From Clostridia bacterium (GTDB taxonomy: Bacteria > Bacillota > Clostridia > Lutisporales > Lutisporaceae), in assembly GCA_029256365.1 (NCBI GenBank), contig JAQSYB010000049.1:1-9689 (forward strand): a stretch of DNA of 9,689 bases, in the 5' to 3' direction. The translations under genes and the position numbers were made by a program. Numbering within the stretch: the stretch's first letter is position 1; every line of letters begins with the position of its first letter. A model generated the notes under the pieces. The model saw only the letters and a list, made by a program, of their open reading frames with translations, searched no databases and had not been told where the DNA came from. Shown here piece by piece: positions 1-7,128 of the stretch.

Positions 1-1
1 A

Positions 2-250
2 GGAATAGGAGCTGGCCCTTATGTTGATTGTCAGGTATTGGTTACACAAGACTTGTTAGGAATGTATGGGGAATTTAAACCAAAATTTGTTAAATTGTTT
101 AAAAACATAAGAAAAGAAATGGTTGAAGGACTTAATGAATTCCACAAAGAAACAGTAGAAGGAACTTTCCCTTCAGATGAATACAGCTTCAATGCAAAAG
201 TTGAAGGTTATGAACTTGATACGTTATATGGCGGAGGAACTTCTAAATAA
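2..250 (+). CDS. panB: 3-methyl-2-oxobutanoate hydroxymethyltransferase, C-terminal part (partial at window start)
   Basis: Only the last 82 codons are present; the frame is open from base 2 and the gene begins outside the window. The visible start GIGAGP, followed by DCQVLV, a DLLG segment and PKFVK, matches the C-terminal part of ketopantoate hydroxymethyltransferase. The FPSDEYSF segment matches the end of the family (E. coli ends near YPGEEHSF). The further tail ending in LYGGG resembles Firmicute PanB proteins. The enzyme transfers a hydroxymethyl group from 5,10-methylene-THF to 2-oxoisovalerate, giving ketopantoate for pantothenate and CoA synthesis in the cytosol; the reaction is reversible. 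It ends 44 bp before fhs with no terminator between, so the two are probably co-transcribed. That pairing ties a methylene-THF user to formate activation. Catalytic residues lie upstream and cannot be checked. Confidence 0.88.
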   Translation, partial: GIGAGPYVDCQVLVTQDLLGMYGEFKPKFVKLFKNIRKEMVEGLNEFHKETVEGTFPSDEYSFNAKVEGYELDTLYGGGTSK

Positions 251-284
251 CTAATCTAATTGCAAAATAAAACTTTAATGTAAT

Positions 285-290
285 CGGAGG
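285..290 (+). promoter_or_regulatory. Ribosome binding site of fhs
   Basis: CGGAGG lies four bases before the ATG at 295 and fixes the fhs start. The 44-bp gap after panB holds no hairpin or clear promoter. Confidence 0.8.
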
Positions 291-294
291 ATTT

Positions 295-1980
295 ATGGCT
301 CAAAAATTTTTAAGCGACATAGAAATAGCACAACAGGCAGTGCCTGAAGTAATAAATAAAATAGCAGTTAAGATGGAAATACCTGATCAATATGTTGAAA
401 ACTATGGTAAGTTCAAAGCCAAGGTTGATTTTAGATATCTTCAAAATGAACTTAAAGATAATGAAAACTCTAAACTCATTCTTGTTACTGCAATTAATCC
501 TACACCAGCAGGAGAAGGAAAAACTACAACTACCATTGGATTGGGAGATTCACTTTCCAGACTTGGTAAGAAAACGATTATCGCACTCCGTGAGCCTTCA
601 TTAGGTCCTGTTTTCGGAGTTAAAGGCGGAGCTGCAGGTGGAGGATATGCTCAGGTAATACCAATGGAAGACATAAATCTTCATTTTACAGGAGATTTTC
701 ATGCAATAGGGGCTGCAAACAACTTGTTGGCAGCAATGATTGACAATCACATTCATCAAGGCAATGAACTTGACATAGACACCAGACGAGTAGTTTGGAG
801 GAGAGCTGTTGACATGAATGACAGACAGTTAAGACATATTGTTGATGGCCTGGGAGGAAAAACAGAAGGCGTAGTGAGAGAAGATGGTTTTGATATAACT
901 GTTGCTTCTGAAGTTATGGCTGTGTTCTGCTTGTCAAACAACATAATTGAGTTGAAGGAAAATCTGTCCAGAATAATCGTTGCTTACAACAGAAGCGGTG
1001 AACCGGTTACAGCTGGACAGCTTAAGGCTGAAGGTGCTATGGCAGCTTTGTTAAAGGATGCATTGAAACCAAACCTAGTTCAGACATTAGAAGGAACTCC
1101 TGCATTCATTCACGGGGGACCATTTGCAAACATAGCACATGGATGCAATTCAGTAATAGCAACCAGAATGGCAAGCAAAATTGCAGATTATACTGTTACA
1201 GAGGCAGGATTTGGAGCTGACCTCGGAGCAGAAAAATTCATCGATATAAAATGCCGCAAAACCGGGTTAAGACCAAGCGCTGTTGTAATAGTAGCTACAG
1301 TGAAGGCATTAAAATATAACGGTGGAGTAGCAAAAGCTGATTTAGGAGCTGAAAATCTGGAGGCTCTGGAAAAGGGACTTCCAAACTTATTAAAACATGT
1401 GGAAAACATAACTCAGGTGTTTAATCTTCCTGCAGTTGTTGCAATAAACAAGTTTCCTACAGATACAGAGGCAGAACTTAACCTCATAAAGGACAAATGC
1501 AAGGATTTGGGAGTAAATGTTGCACTTTCTGAAGTGTGGGGAAAAGGAAGCGAAGGCGGAATTGAACTGGCAAGTGAAGTGCTCAGACTTTCAGAAAAAG
1601 AAAGCAATCTGAAGTTTGCATATGACCTTGATATGCCTATTAAAGATAAAATAACTGCCATAGCAAAAAAACTATATGGAGCAGAAGCAGTTGATTTTTC
1701 AGCAAAAGCCAGCAAAGAAATAGCAAATTTTGAAAAAATGGGTTTTGGTAATCTTCCAATTTGTATGGCAAAAAATCAGTATTCATTGACTGATGACCCT
1801 AAAGTGCTGGGAAGGCCTACTGGATTTAAAATAACAATAAGAGATATTACAGTTTCTGCAGGAGCAGGATTCCTGGTAGCTCTTACTGGAGACATAATGA
1901 AAATGCCTGGACTTCCTAAGGTTCCTGCAGCAGAAAATATTGATGTTGATGTAGATGGAAAAATAAAAGGATTGTTCTAA
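295..1980 (+). CDS. fhs: Formate--tetrahydrofolate ligase
   Basis: This 561-residue cytosolic enzyme joins formate to THF using ATP, giving 10-formyl-THF; in anaerobes it can also run backwards to make ATP. It is full length for the family (about 556-560 residues). The N-terminal SDIEIAQQA is typical. The P-loop region PTPAGEGKTTTT is at residues 69-80. It is followed by LREPSLGPVFGVKGGAAGGG, then MEDINLHFTGD near residue 125, PNLVQTLEGTPAFIHGGPFANIAHG in the middle, and a C-terminal MPGLPKVPA...GLF end, all strongly conserved in this family. The start is an ATG behind a good Shine-Dalgarno site. It follows panB closely and precedes a formate-channel gene beyond a hairpin. Its neighbours supply formate (FocA), cofactor (FolT) and the next folate step (FolD). 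I see nothing odd in the protein. Confidence 0.98.
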   Translation: MAQKFLSDIEIAQQAVPEVINKIAVKMEIPDQYVENYGKFKAKVDFRYLQNELKDNENSKLILVTAINPTPAGEGKTTTTIGLGDSLSRLGKKTIIALREPSLGPVFGVKGGAAGGGYAQVIPMEDINLHFTGDFHAIGAANNLLAAMIDNHIHQGNELDIDTRRVVWRRAVDMNDRQLRHIVDGLGGKTEGVVREDGFDITVASEVMAVFCLSNNIIELKENLSRIIVAYNRSGEPVTAGQLKAEGAMAALLKDALKPNLVQTLEGTPAFIHGGPFANIAHGCNSVIATRMASKIADYTVTEAGFGADLGAEKFIDIKCRKTGLRPSAVVIVATVKALKYNGGVAKADLGAENLEALEKGLPNLLKHVENITQVFNLPAVVAINKFPTDTEAELNLIKDKCKDLGVNVALSEVWGKGSEGGIELASEVLRLSEKESNLKFAYDLDMPIKDKITAIAKKLYGAEAVDFSAKASKEIANFEKMGFGNLPICMAKNQYSLTDDPKVLGRPTGFKITIRDITVSAGAGFLVALTGDIMKMPGLPKVPAAENIDVDVDGKIKGLF

Positions 1981-1981
1981 T

Positions 1982-2013
1982 AATTAAAAGGCTGGTAAAC
2001 AGCCTTTTAATTT
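1982..2013 (+). terminator. Hairpin terminator after fhs
   Basis: A perfect 13-bp stem (1982-1994 with 2000-2012) has a 5-base loop GTAAA and begins one base after the fhs stop codon. The 3' arm itself ends in TTTTAATT, so the U-tract is short and interrupted. It probably terminates partially, setting the level of fhs against focA, or protects the 3' end of the upstream mRNA. No separate strong promoter is seen in the 27 bases before focA. Confidence 0.7.
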
Positions 2014-2023
2014 AAAATCTAAT

Positions 2024-2030
2024 AAAGGAG
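2024..2030 (+). promoter_or_regulatory. Ribosome binding site selecting the TTG start of focA
   Basis: AAAGGAG lies nine bases before TTG at 2040. Another TTG at 2033 is out of frame, and no in-frame ATG lies near this site, so the TTG at 2040 is the best start. Confidence 0.7.
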
Positions 2031-2039
2031 TCTTGAAAT

Positions 2040-2783
2040 TTGAGCAGTGTTTGTTTAACCCCTAAAGAAACTTCTGAGGCACTGATTGTAACAGCACAAA
2101 ATAAAATTGCAATGACCGTACCAAAGCGAATGATAATGAGTATAATGGCAGGTCTTTACATTTCTCTTGGTGCACAGGGCTTCATGGTTACATATGAAAA
2201 TTTATTTTTAAGGGCTGCTGTTTTTCCTGTGGGATTAATGCTCATAGTATTGGTGGGAGGGGAACTGTATACAGGAAACTGCCTCATGACTTTTGCATAT
2301 CTGCAGAAAAAAATTACACTTGTGGATTATGTTAAAAGCTTGCTCCAGGTATTTATTGGCAACATGGCAGGTGCATTAATAGTTGTCGGGCTCCTGTATT
2401 TTGGAGGAGTTTACAACAACACGGCACTTTCAGAAACAGTGGTAAAAATTGCAAATTCAAAGTTATCACTTACGTTCATGCAATCTTTGTCAAAAGGAAT
2501 TTTGTGCAATATTTTAGTATCACTTGGAGTATGGTTTGCAACAACAGCCAAGGACACCACAGGAAAAATTCTAGGATGCTGGTTTCCTGTAATGCTTTTT
2601 GTTCTTTGCGGTTATGAACACGTAGTTGCAAACATGTTTTATTTACCAATGGCAGCAATTTTTGACCATTCCATAACAGCGGCCAATGTTATAATTGATA
2701 ATTTTATTCCTGTAGCCTTGGGAAATTTCATAGGCGGAGGAATATTGGTTCCTATGATGTATTATAAGGTTTACCACAAATAA
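2040..2783 (+). CDS. focA: Formate/nitrite transporter (FNT) family channel, FocA-like
   Basis: This 247-residue integral membrane protein of the FNT family forms pentameric channels for formate, nitrite or related small anions. Family signatures are present: AGLYISLGA at 37-45 (first FNT signature), ELYTGN in the first half, KGILCNILVSLGVW around the repeat after the middle, and GYEHVVANMF, which carries the central pore histidine (His194, equivalent to the histidine in FEHCIANM of FocA). The last helix has GNFIGGG. Six hydrophobic segments fit the fold. It is somewhat shorter than E. coli FocA, mainly at the ends. It starts at TTG. Its position between fhs and folD makes formate the likeliest substrate, giving either import for Fhs or export of formate made by Fhs in reverse. 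Nitrite or hydrosulfide specificity cannot be excluded by sequence alone. Confidence 0.9.
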   Translation: MSSVCLTPKETSEALIVTAQNKIAMTVPKRMIMSIMAGLYISLGAQGFMVTYENLFLRAAVFPVGLMLIVLVGGELYTGNCLMTFAYLQKKITLVDYVKSLLQVFIGNMAGALIVVGLLYFGGVYNNTALSETVVKIANSKLSLTFMQSLSKGILCNILVSLGVWFATTAKDTTGKILGCWFPVMLFVLCGYEHVVANMFYLPMAAIFDHSITAANVIIDNFIPVALGNFIGGGILVPMMYYKVYHK

Positions 2784-2806
2784 TAACAAATTATTGAGGT
2801 GAAATT

Positions 2807-2842
2807 ATGCTTGTTGAATTACCACAGTGGAGGACAGTATGA
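2807..2842 (+). CDS. Possible 11-residue leader ORF coupled to folD
   Basis: An ATG at 2807 follows a strong Shine-Dalgarno site (GAGGTGA, 2796-2802, four-base spacing). It opens an 11-codon ORF encoding MLVELPQWRTV. Its TGA overlaps the folD ATG as ATGA (2839-2842). This is the geometry of translational coupling, and the folD ribosome binding site lies inside the small ORF. I recognise no homologue. It could be a regulatory leader peptide, or a decayed end of a lost gene. Having its own well-placed ribosome site makes chance less likely but does not prove translation. Confidence 0.4.
   Translation: MLVELPQWRTV
2829..2833 (+). promoter_or_regulatory. Ribosome binding site fixing the folD start
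   Basis: GGAGG ends five bases before ATG 2839. An in-frame GTG at 2827 would start within the ribosome site itself, so the longer version is rejected. Confidence 0.8.
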
Positions 2843-3702
2843 CCGTTGAAACATTAAAATTAACAGGGAAGCCTGTTGTTGACAGCTTAAGGGAGAATAT
2901 CAAGGAAAGAGTATCAAAGTTAAATGTTAATGGTATAGTTCCTAAAATGTTGATTGTCAGAGTTGGATCCAGAGAAGATGATGTATTTTATGAAAAAAGC
3001 ATACTAAAAAATTGCAACATGTTAGGCATTGAAGGAACAATAAATGAACTTTCGTCAGATGCATCAATGGAAGAGCTCATAAGTGTAATAGAAGAAGCCA
3101 ATGTCGATGATGAAGTTCATGGTATTATGCTTTTCAGACCACTCCCGAAACACATGGACCAGGAAAAAATATCCTACATGATTAATCCTGATAAAGATGT
3201 TGACTGCATGTCTCCTCTTAATATGGAAAAGATTTTTGAAGGAAACAGCAGAGGTTTTGCACCATGTACTCCAAAAGCAGTTGTTGAGATGCTTAAGTAC
3301 TACAAAATACCTATGAATGGAGCAAACATAGTCGTTGCTGGGAGAAGCCTTGTGGTAGGCAAACCTCTTTCAATGCTTCTTTTAGATGAAAATGCAACAG
3401 TCACCATGTGTCATTCAAAAACGAAAGATATGAAAGATGTGACAAAAAAAGCAGATGTTGTGATTGCTGCCATAGGTAAAGCAAAATTTATGAATGAGGA
3501 GTTCTTTACGGAAGACTCAATTGTTATAGATGTGGGAATCAATGATGACGGCAGCGGAAAAATTTGCGGTGATGTGGATTATGACAATATTTTTGGAAAG
3601 GTTAAGGCATTGAATCCTGCTGCAGGAGGGGTTGGAACTATTACAACAACAATACTTTTGGATCAAACAGTAAAAGCATGTGAAATGCTTGCAATAAAAT
3701 AA
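2839..3702 (+). CDS. folD: Methylene-THF dehydrogenase of the FolD family, cyclohydrolase probably lost
   Basis: This 287-residue cytosolic FolD-family protein oxidises 5,10-methylene-THF with NAD(P). Family marks include PDKDVD at 117-122 (Asp122 equals the folate-binding Asp121 of E. coli), PCTPKAVVEML, the nucleotide-binding GRSLVVGKPLS, CHSKTKD, and VIDVGIN followed by AGGVGTITT near the end. Aligned by eye to E. coli FolD, Tyr51 is kept (Tyr50), but the catalytic lysine of the Y-x3-K motif (Lys54) is Ile55 and Gln98 is Phe99 (GIMLFRPLP instead of GILVQLPLP). The lysine is required for cyclohydrolase activity in studied bifunctional enzymes, so this is likely a monofunctional dehydrogenase; that is inference. 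The C-terminal PGGVGPMT motif is also altered to AGGVGTIT. ATG 2839 is chosen over GTG 2827 because of the ribosome site. It overlaps the small leader ORF by ATGA. Confidence 0.92.
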   Translation: MTVETLKLTGKPVVDSLRENIKERVSKLNVNGIVPKMLIVRVGSREDDVFYEKSILKNCNMLGIEGTINELSSDASMEELISVIEEANVDDEVHGIMLFRPLPKHMDQEKISYMINPDKDVDCMSPLNMEKIFEGNSRGFAPCTPKAVVEMLKYYKIPMNGANIVVAGRSLVVGKPLSMLLLDENATVTMCHSKTKDMKDVTKKADVVIAAIGKAKFMNEEFFTEDSIVIDVGINDDGSGKICGDVDYDNIFGKVKALNPAAGGVGTITTTILLDQTVKACEMLAIK

Positions 3703-3711
3703 TAAAAATAC

Positions 3712-3812
3712 AAATTAGAGTAGAAACCAGTGCGTTAAGTACCGAAGGATGGGAAGTTGCCTTCGGGCGAGAAGCTTTTAAGCTTGCGATACAGTTTCGC
3801 ATCCGCTATTTA
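3712..3812 (+). ncRNA. THF riboswitch aptamer (folT leader)
   Basis: The signature elements of the tetrahydrofolate riboswitch are present in order. A 5' AGAGTAG (3717-3723) is followed by GCGTTAAGT (3732-3740). A 7-bp stem, CCGAAGG (3742-3748) with CCTTCGG (3760-3766), closes the diagnostic loop ATGGGAAGTTG. GCGA/TCGC (3786-3789, 3797-3800) forms a second stem, and CATCCGCT (3800-3807) closes P1 with the TTAG region. It lies in the 149-bp gap between folD and folT, immediately before a folate transporter gene, as expected. The aptamer senses reduced folates and represses uptake when they are plentiful. Confidence 0.92.
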
Positions 3813-3816
3813 ACTT

Positions 3817-3847
3817 GCTTCTTTCGTAGTTGGAACAATGAAAGGAG
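3817..3847 (+). promoter_or_regulatory. Putative expression platform: Shine-Dalgarno sequestering hairpin of folT
   Basis: CTTCTTTC (3818-3825) can pair over eight positions (one G-U) with GAAAGGAG (3840-3847), which is the folT ribosome site. The same segment, GCTTCTT (3817-3823), can instead pair with GAGAAGC (3769-3775) inside the aptamer. That suggests a switch: folded aptamer with THF bound leaves the segment free to mask the ribosome site, while the unbound form releases it. No U-tract follows, so control is likely translational. Confidence 0.55.
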
Positions 3848-3851
3848 ACTT

Positions 3852-4382
3852 ATGTACAAAAAAATATCCAGAGATCTTAAATTTGACACAAGTTCTATAG
3901 CAATGATGGGTACATTGACAGCAATTGAAATAGTGTTCTCAAGATTTGCATCCATCTCGGCATGGAACATTAAAATAGGCTTCAGCTTTGTGCCCATAGC
4001 AATTGCTTCAATGATACTTGGCCCTGTAAAGGGTGGAATTGTGGGAGCAACAGCAGATTTTCTTGGAGCTGTTTTATTTCCAATCGGAGCTTATTTCCCA
4101 GGATTTACACTTACGGCATTTCTTACAGGGGCTATATACGGCATTTTCCTCCATGAAAAGCAATCCCTTGTAAGAATTGCCGGTGCTGTTGGCATCAATC
4201 AGCTTATCTTGAGTTTGTTTTTAAACACATTGTGGATATCGGTCTTATATGGGGCATCTTACTGGCCGCTGTTTTTTACCAGAATATTTCAATGTGCATT
4301 CTTAATTCCAGTGCAGCTCTGTACAATATATCTAATTTCCAAGTCTGCAATAGGAAAACTTACATTGCAAATGTACAGATAA
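3852..4382 (+). CDS. folT: Folate ECF transporter S-component (FolT-like)
   Basis: This 176-residue, very hydrophobic membrane protein has about six predicted transmembrane segments, the size and form of an ECF S-component. The N-terminal half reads like the folate family: an early MMGTLTAIEIVFSRF helix, then IGFSFVPIAIASMILGPVKGG and a GATADFLGAVLFP segment. The protein would bind folate outside and deliver it through the shared ECF ATPase/T-component module, which is not encoded here. The substrate is supported by the THF riboswitch directly upstream, since those aptamers commonly sit before folT. ATG 3852 follows AAAGGAG with four-base spacing. It closes the one-carbon block and is followed by a terminator. 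Without the riboswitch the S-component specificity would be less certain. Confidence 0.9.
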   Translation: MYKKISRDLKFDTSSIAMMGTLTAIEIVFSRFASISAWNIKIGFSFVPIAIASMILGPVKGGIVGATADFLGAVLFPIGAYFPGFTLTAFLTGAIYGIFLHEKQSLVRIAGAVGINQLILSLFLNTLWISVLYGASYWPLFFTRIFQCAFLIPVQLCTIYLISKSAIGKLTLQMYR

Positions 4383-4423
4383 TATTTATTAATTCAGAGT
4401 ATAAAAAATAATACTAAGTGTTT

Positions 4424-4456
4424 AAAGTCTCATAAATTATATTTGTGAGTCTTTTT
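4424..4456 (+). terminator. Intrinsic terminator after folT
   Basis: AAAGTCTCATA (4424-4434) pairs with TGTGAGTCTTT (4444-4454, starting at the T of 4444), with one T-T mismatch and one G-T pair, extendable by two A-T pairs around a 5-base loop. The 3' side runs into CTTTTT. It lies 42 bases after the folT stop and separates the folate block from the regulator gene. Confidence 0.7.
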
Positions 4457-4568
4457 GCTTGTTTAATTAATCAATGGCAAAAAAAGTTATTAACCAACAA
4501 ATTTAAAGTAAATAATATAAGAAAATTATAATCTGAAGTACTTTCATATTTAATTATAATGTAAAGTG

Positions 4569-4597
4569 TTGAACATATGATATCATGATGTTATAAT
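4569..4597 (+). promoter_or_regulatory. Sigma70-type promoter of the sigma54 activator gene
   Basis: TTGAAC (4569-4574) and TATAAT (4592-4597) are separated by exactly 17 bases, 49 bases before the start codon. The spacer contains a perfect 10-bp palindrome, ATGATATCAT (4577-4586), a possible operator. The activator is therefore probably made independently of sigma54. The rest of the 4383-4646 gap, apart from the folT terminator, shows nothing else recognisable. Confidence 0.75.
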
Positions 4598-4646
4598 TGT
4601 TTTTATTTGCTGACAAAACTATTTATACAGACAGAAGGAGTCTTCA

Positions 4647-6209
4647 ATGGGTGAAACGGTTCTTGCTCCAGGAGTTCTAATATTAGATAATAATGGAATG
4701 ATAATTAATTCAAACAGTACTGCAATGACATATCTTAACATGAATAACATTATAGGAAAAAAATTTATTAAAACAATGCTTTCAACATATTCTACCAGGA
4801 CATACAAGTTGGAAGATATGACAATTGTAATTTTTACAAAATATGATGAAGCAATTTTTTATTCAACAATTATAAATGCTTCCTACGATGAAATATTTGT
4901 AACTGATAACAAGGGAATTGCTATTTTTTGCAACAATTCATTTGAAAAAAACTATGGCGTTTCTAAACAGAAAATATTGGGAAAACATGTTAATTATCTC
5001 GTGGAAAACGGATACGCAGATGTAACATATGTTGATCAAGTAATAAAATATAAAAGTCCCATGACATTTGAGCAGAAAACAAAGCCTGGGAAAACGATAT
5101 TGAACACATGCACTCCAGTGTTTGACAGCAGTGCAGAACTAAAGTATATTGTTCAGAACTGCAGAGATATAACAGAAATAGAACAGCTGAAAAACAATTT
5201 ATTTAATGTTAAAAAAGAACTTAATAATTACAAAAAAGAATTGGAAGATATTAACTATGACAAAGAATCAAAGATAATAAACTTTACCAGTCCGCAAATG
5301 AAATCAATATATAAAATAGTTGATAAATTTGGTCCCAAGGAAATAAATATGCTTATTCTTGGACAAACCGGAACCGGAAAGTCAAGTATTGCGAAATACA
5401 TACATGAATGCAGCAGCAGAAAGGATGGCCCATTTGTAACAATAAACTGTTCAGCAATCAACAAGGAGCTTATTGAGTCGGAGCTGTTTGGTTATTCAGC
5501 AGGGGCCTTTACAGGTGCATTGAAGGGCGGCAAAGTTGGACTGGTTCAACTTGCAAATAAGGGAACATTGTTTCTTGATGAAATAGGTGAGTTGCCGCTA
5601 TATGTCCAGACAAAACTGCTGGAGCTGGTACAGGAAAAAACTTTTATTCCTGTTGGAGACGTTGTAATCAAAAGAGTTGACACAAGAATTATTGCGGCTA
5701 CAAACCAGGACTTGAAGACGCTCATGGACCAAGGAGATTTTAGGGTTGATTTGTATTACAGGCTCGCAGGAGTAACATTGACTTTGCCACCGTTATTTGA
5801 AAGAAAAGAAGATTTGTTAATGCTGTTAACACACTTTATGAAACATTTTGACATTAAGCATAATTTAAAGACCACTTTTACAAATGAGGCTATCGAAATT
5901 CTTCTTAGCTACTCTTGGCCTGGAAATATAAGGGAACTAGAACATCTGGTGGAATTTCTGGTCCTTAATTCACAAGGTAAGGCCGTACAAATACATGACT
6001 TGCCTATAAGTATTGTAAACAGCTCGAGAGACAGAAAGCATAAAGATTGCAGTCTTATTGACAGAAGTCTCAAAGACTTGATGGAGTCTGAAGAAAGAAG
6101 AATTGTACGCGAATATTATTCACAGTATCAAAGTTCGTACAAACTTTCTAAGGTTCTGGGAATTTCCCAGACGAAAGCAAACAGGCTGATTCAAAAGCAT
6201 TGTAAGTAG
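4647..6209 (+). CDS. PAS-domain sigma54-dependent transcriptional activator
   Basis: This 520-residue bacterial enhancer-binding protein opens promoters bound by sigma54-RNA polymerase. Two PAS-like regions (about 8-60, weaker, and 78-180, ending in the DITEIEQL linker) are the likely ligand sensor. A charged, probably coiled segment (about 178-205) links to the AAA+ domain: Walker A GQTGTGKS 239-246, the sigma54-contacting GAFTGA loop 286-291, Walker B TLFLDE 307-312, likely arginine fingers in DFRVDLYYRL 364-373, and sensor II WPGNIRELEHLVE 424-436. A Fis-type helix-turn-helix (YKLSKVLGISQTKANRLIQKH) ends the protein. Walker A has Gln-Thr in place of the common Glu-Ser, which still fits ATP binding. 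No receiver domain is present, so it is not a two-component regulator. It starts at ATG behind AAGGAG. Two -24/-12 promoters in 7129-7434 are its likely targets. The ligand is unknown. Confidence 0.95.
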   Translation: MGETVLAPGVLILDNNGMIINSNSTAMTYLNMNNIIGKKFIKTMLSTYSTRTYKLEDMTIVIFTKYDEAIFYSTIINASYDEIFVTDNKGIAIFCNNSFEKNYGVSKQKILGKHVNYLVENGYADVTYVDQVIKYKSPMTFEQKTKPGKTILNTCTPVFDSSAELKYIVQNCRDITEIEQLKNNLFNVKKELNNYKKELEDINYDKESKIINFTSPQMKSIYKIVDKFGPKEINMLILGQTGTGKSSIAKYIHECSSRKDGPFVTINCSAINKELIESELFGYSAGAFTGALKGGKVGLVQLANKGTLFLDEIGELPLYVQTKLLELVQEKTFIPVGDVVIKRVDTRIIAATNQDLKTLMDQGDFRVDLYYRLAGVTLTLPPLFERKEDLLMLLTHFMKHFDIKHNLKTTFTNEAIEILLSYSWPGNIRELEHLVEFLVLNSQGKAVQIHDLPISIVNSSRDRKHKDCSLIDRSLKDLMESEERRIVREYYSQYQSSYKLSKVLGISQTKANRLIQKHCK

Positions 6210-6210
6210 A

Positions 6211-7080
6211 CTATTCTTCGTATAAGGCTATTAAAAGCGCTGCAATCAGTATGAATATAAAGCCTAAAATTGTCCTGAAATTAAAGCTTTCATTAAAAAT
6301 TAATATGCCGATAAGAATACTTGTAATAGGTTCAAAAGTACTCAATACTGAGGTGCTTTGAGAACCTATTAATTTTACACCCTTTTGGAAAAGGCATACG
6401 CCTCCAAGCGTTACTGACACTGATAAAAATAATGATAACACCCATCCCTTCAGAGTCATGTTAAGTGCAAGATTTCCAGTTGCAATACACACTGCAAAGA
6501 GTACTACGGAAGAAGCAAGGCAAAGATAAAATGTAAGCTTAAAAGTTCCCATATTTTTAAGTTCGCTTTTTTCTATATATAAAATGTAGAATGAATATGT
6601 TACTCCTGAAGCAAATGCAATCATCATACCAGTTATGCTAAGCTTTGTGTCACCGTTGTAGAACATAATCATACCAAGTACACAAAGAATCACACTGATT
6701 GTTTTTGTAAGTGTCGGTTTTTCCTTGTAGAAAACCATTCCACCAATTATAACAAGTACAGGATATATGAAGTGCAGTGTGGTTGCTGTTCCAGTAGATA
6801 TGTAGTTGTATGATGTATAAAGCAGTAGTGCCGTGGCACTGTAACCGAATATTCCAACCAAAATTATTTTAGAAAGTTCACTTTTGTTTATTTTAATCTC
6901 TTCCTGTACATTTCTTCTGATTAAAATATATAAGAAAGGAAGAGACAGCACAAATCTGTATAGAGTAAGGCTCATGGAATTTCCGTTTTCTTCATAGATT
7001 ACTCTTGCCATAAGAGGCATGCTTCCAAAAATAACTGCTGATATCAGAACTGATAATATACCTTTTTGCTTATTGCTCAT
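6211..7080 (-). CDS. EamA/DMT-superfamily transporter
   Basis: This 289-residue membrane protein of the drug/metabolite transporter superfamily has about ten transmembrane helices arranged as two EamA repeats. The first repeat begins with GILSVLISAVIFGSMPLMAR and contains LYRFVLSLPFLY. The second carries the typical late segment STFEPITSILIGILIFNESFN. Such proteins export amino acids, nucleosides or other metabolites, and no substrate can be read from sequence. ATG at 7080 is preferred: GGGG (7093-7090) stands nine bases upstream, whereas the in-frame ATG at 7089 abuts that ribosome site. The stop lies one base from the stop of the convergent activator gene. A -24/-12 promoter (7144-7129) sits just upstream, so expression should depend on sigma54 and probably the neighbouring activator. 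A role in exporting a product of the amidohydrolase is inference. Confidence 0.9.
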   Translation of the reverse strand: MSNKQKGILSVLISAVIFGSMPLMARVIYEENGNSMSLTLYRFVLSLPFLYILIRRNVQEEIKINKSELSKIILVGIFGYSATALLLYTSYNYISTGTATTLHFIYPVLVIIGGMVFYKEKPTLTKTISVILCVLGMIMFYNGDTKLSITGMMIAFASGVTYSFYILYIEKSELKNMGTFKLTFYLCLASSVVLFAVCIATGNLALNMTLKGWVLSLFLSVSVTLGGVCLFQKGVKLIGSQSTSVLSTFEPITSILIGILIFNESFNFRTILGFIFILIAALLIALYEE

Positions 7081-7128
7081 AATTTTCATCCCCGATTATT
7101 AAGTAATTTTATAAGTCACTACTATATA

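Noticed and set aside
1188..1715. Open frames on the minus strand inside fhs
   Set aside because: They are antisense to a highly conserved gene, lack ribosome sites and give no recognisable protein.
2827..2838. GTG start extending FolD by four residues
   Set aside because: The GTG is part of the ribosome site for ATG 2839 and has no properly spaced site of its own.
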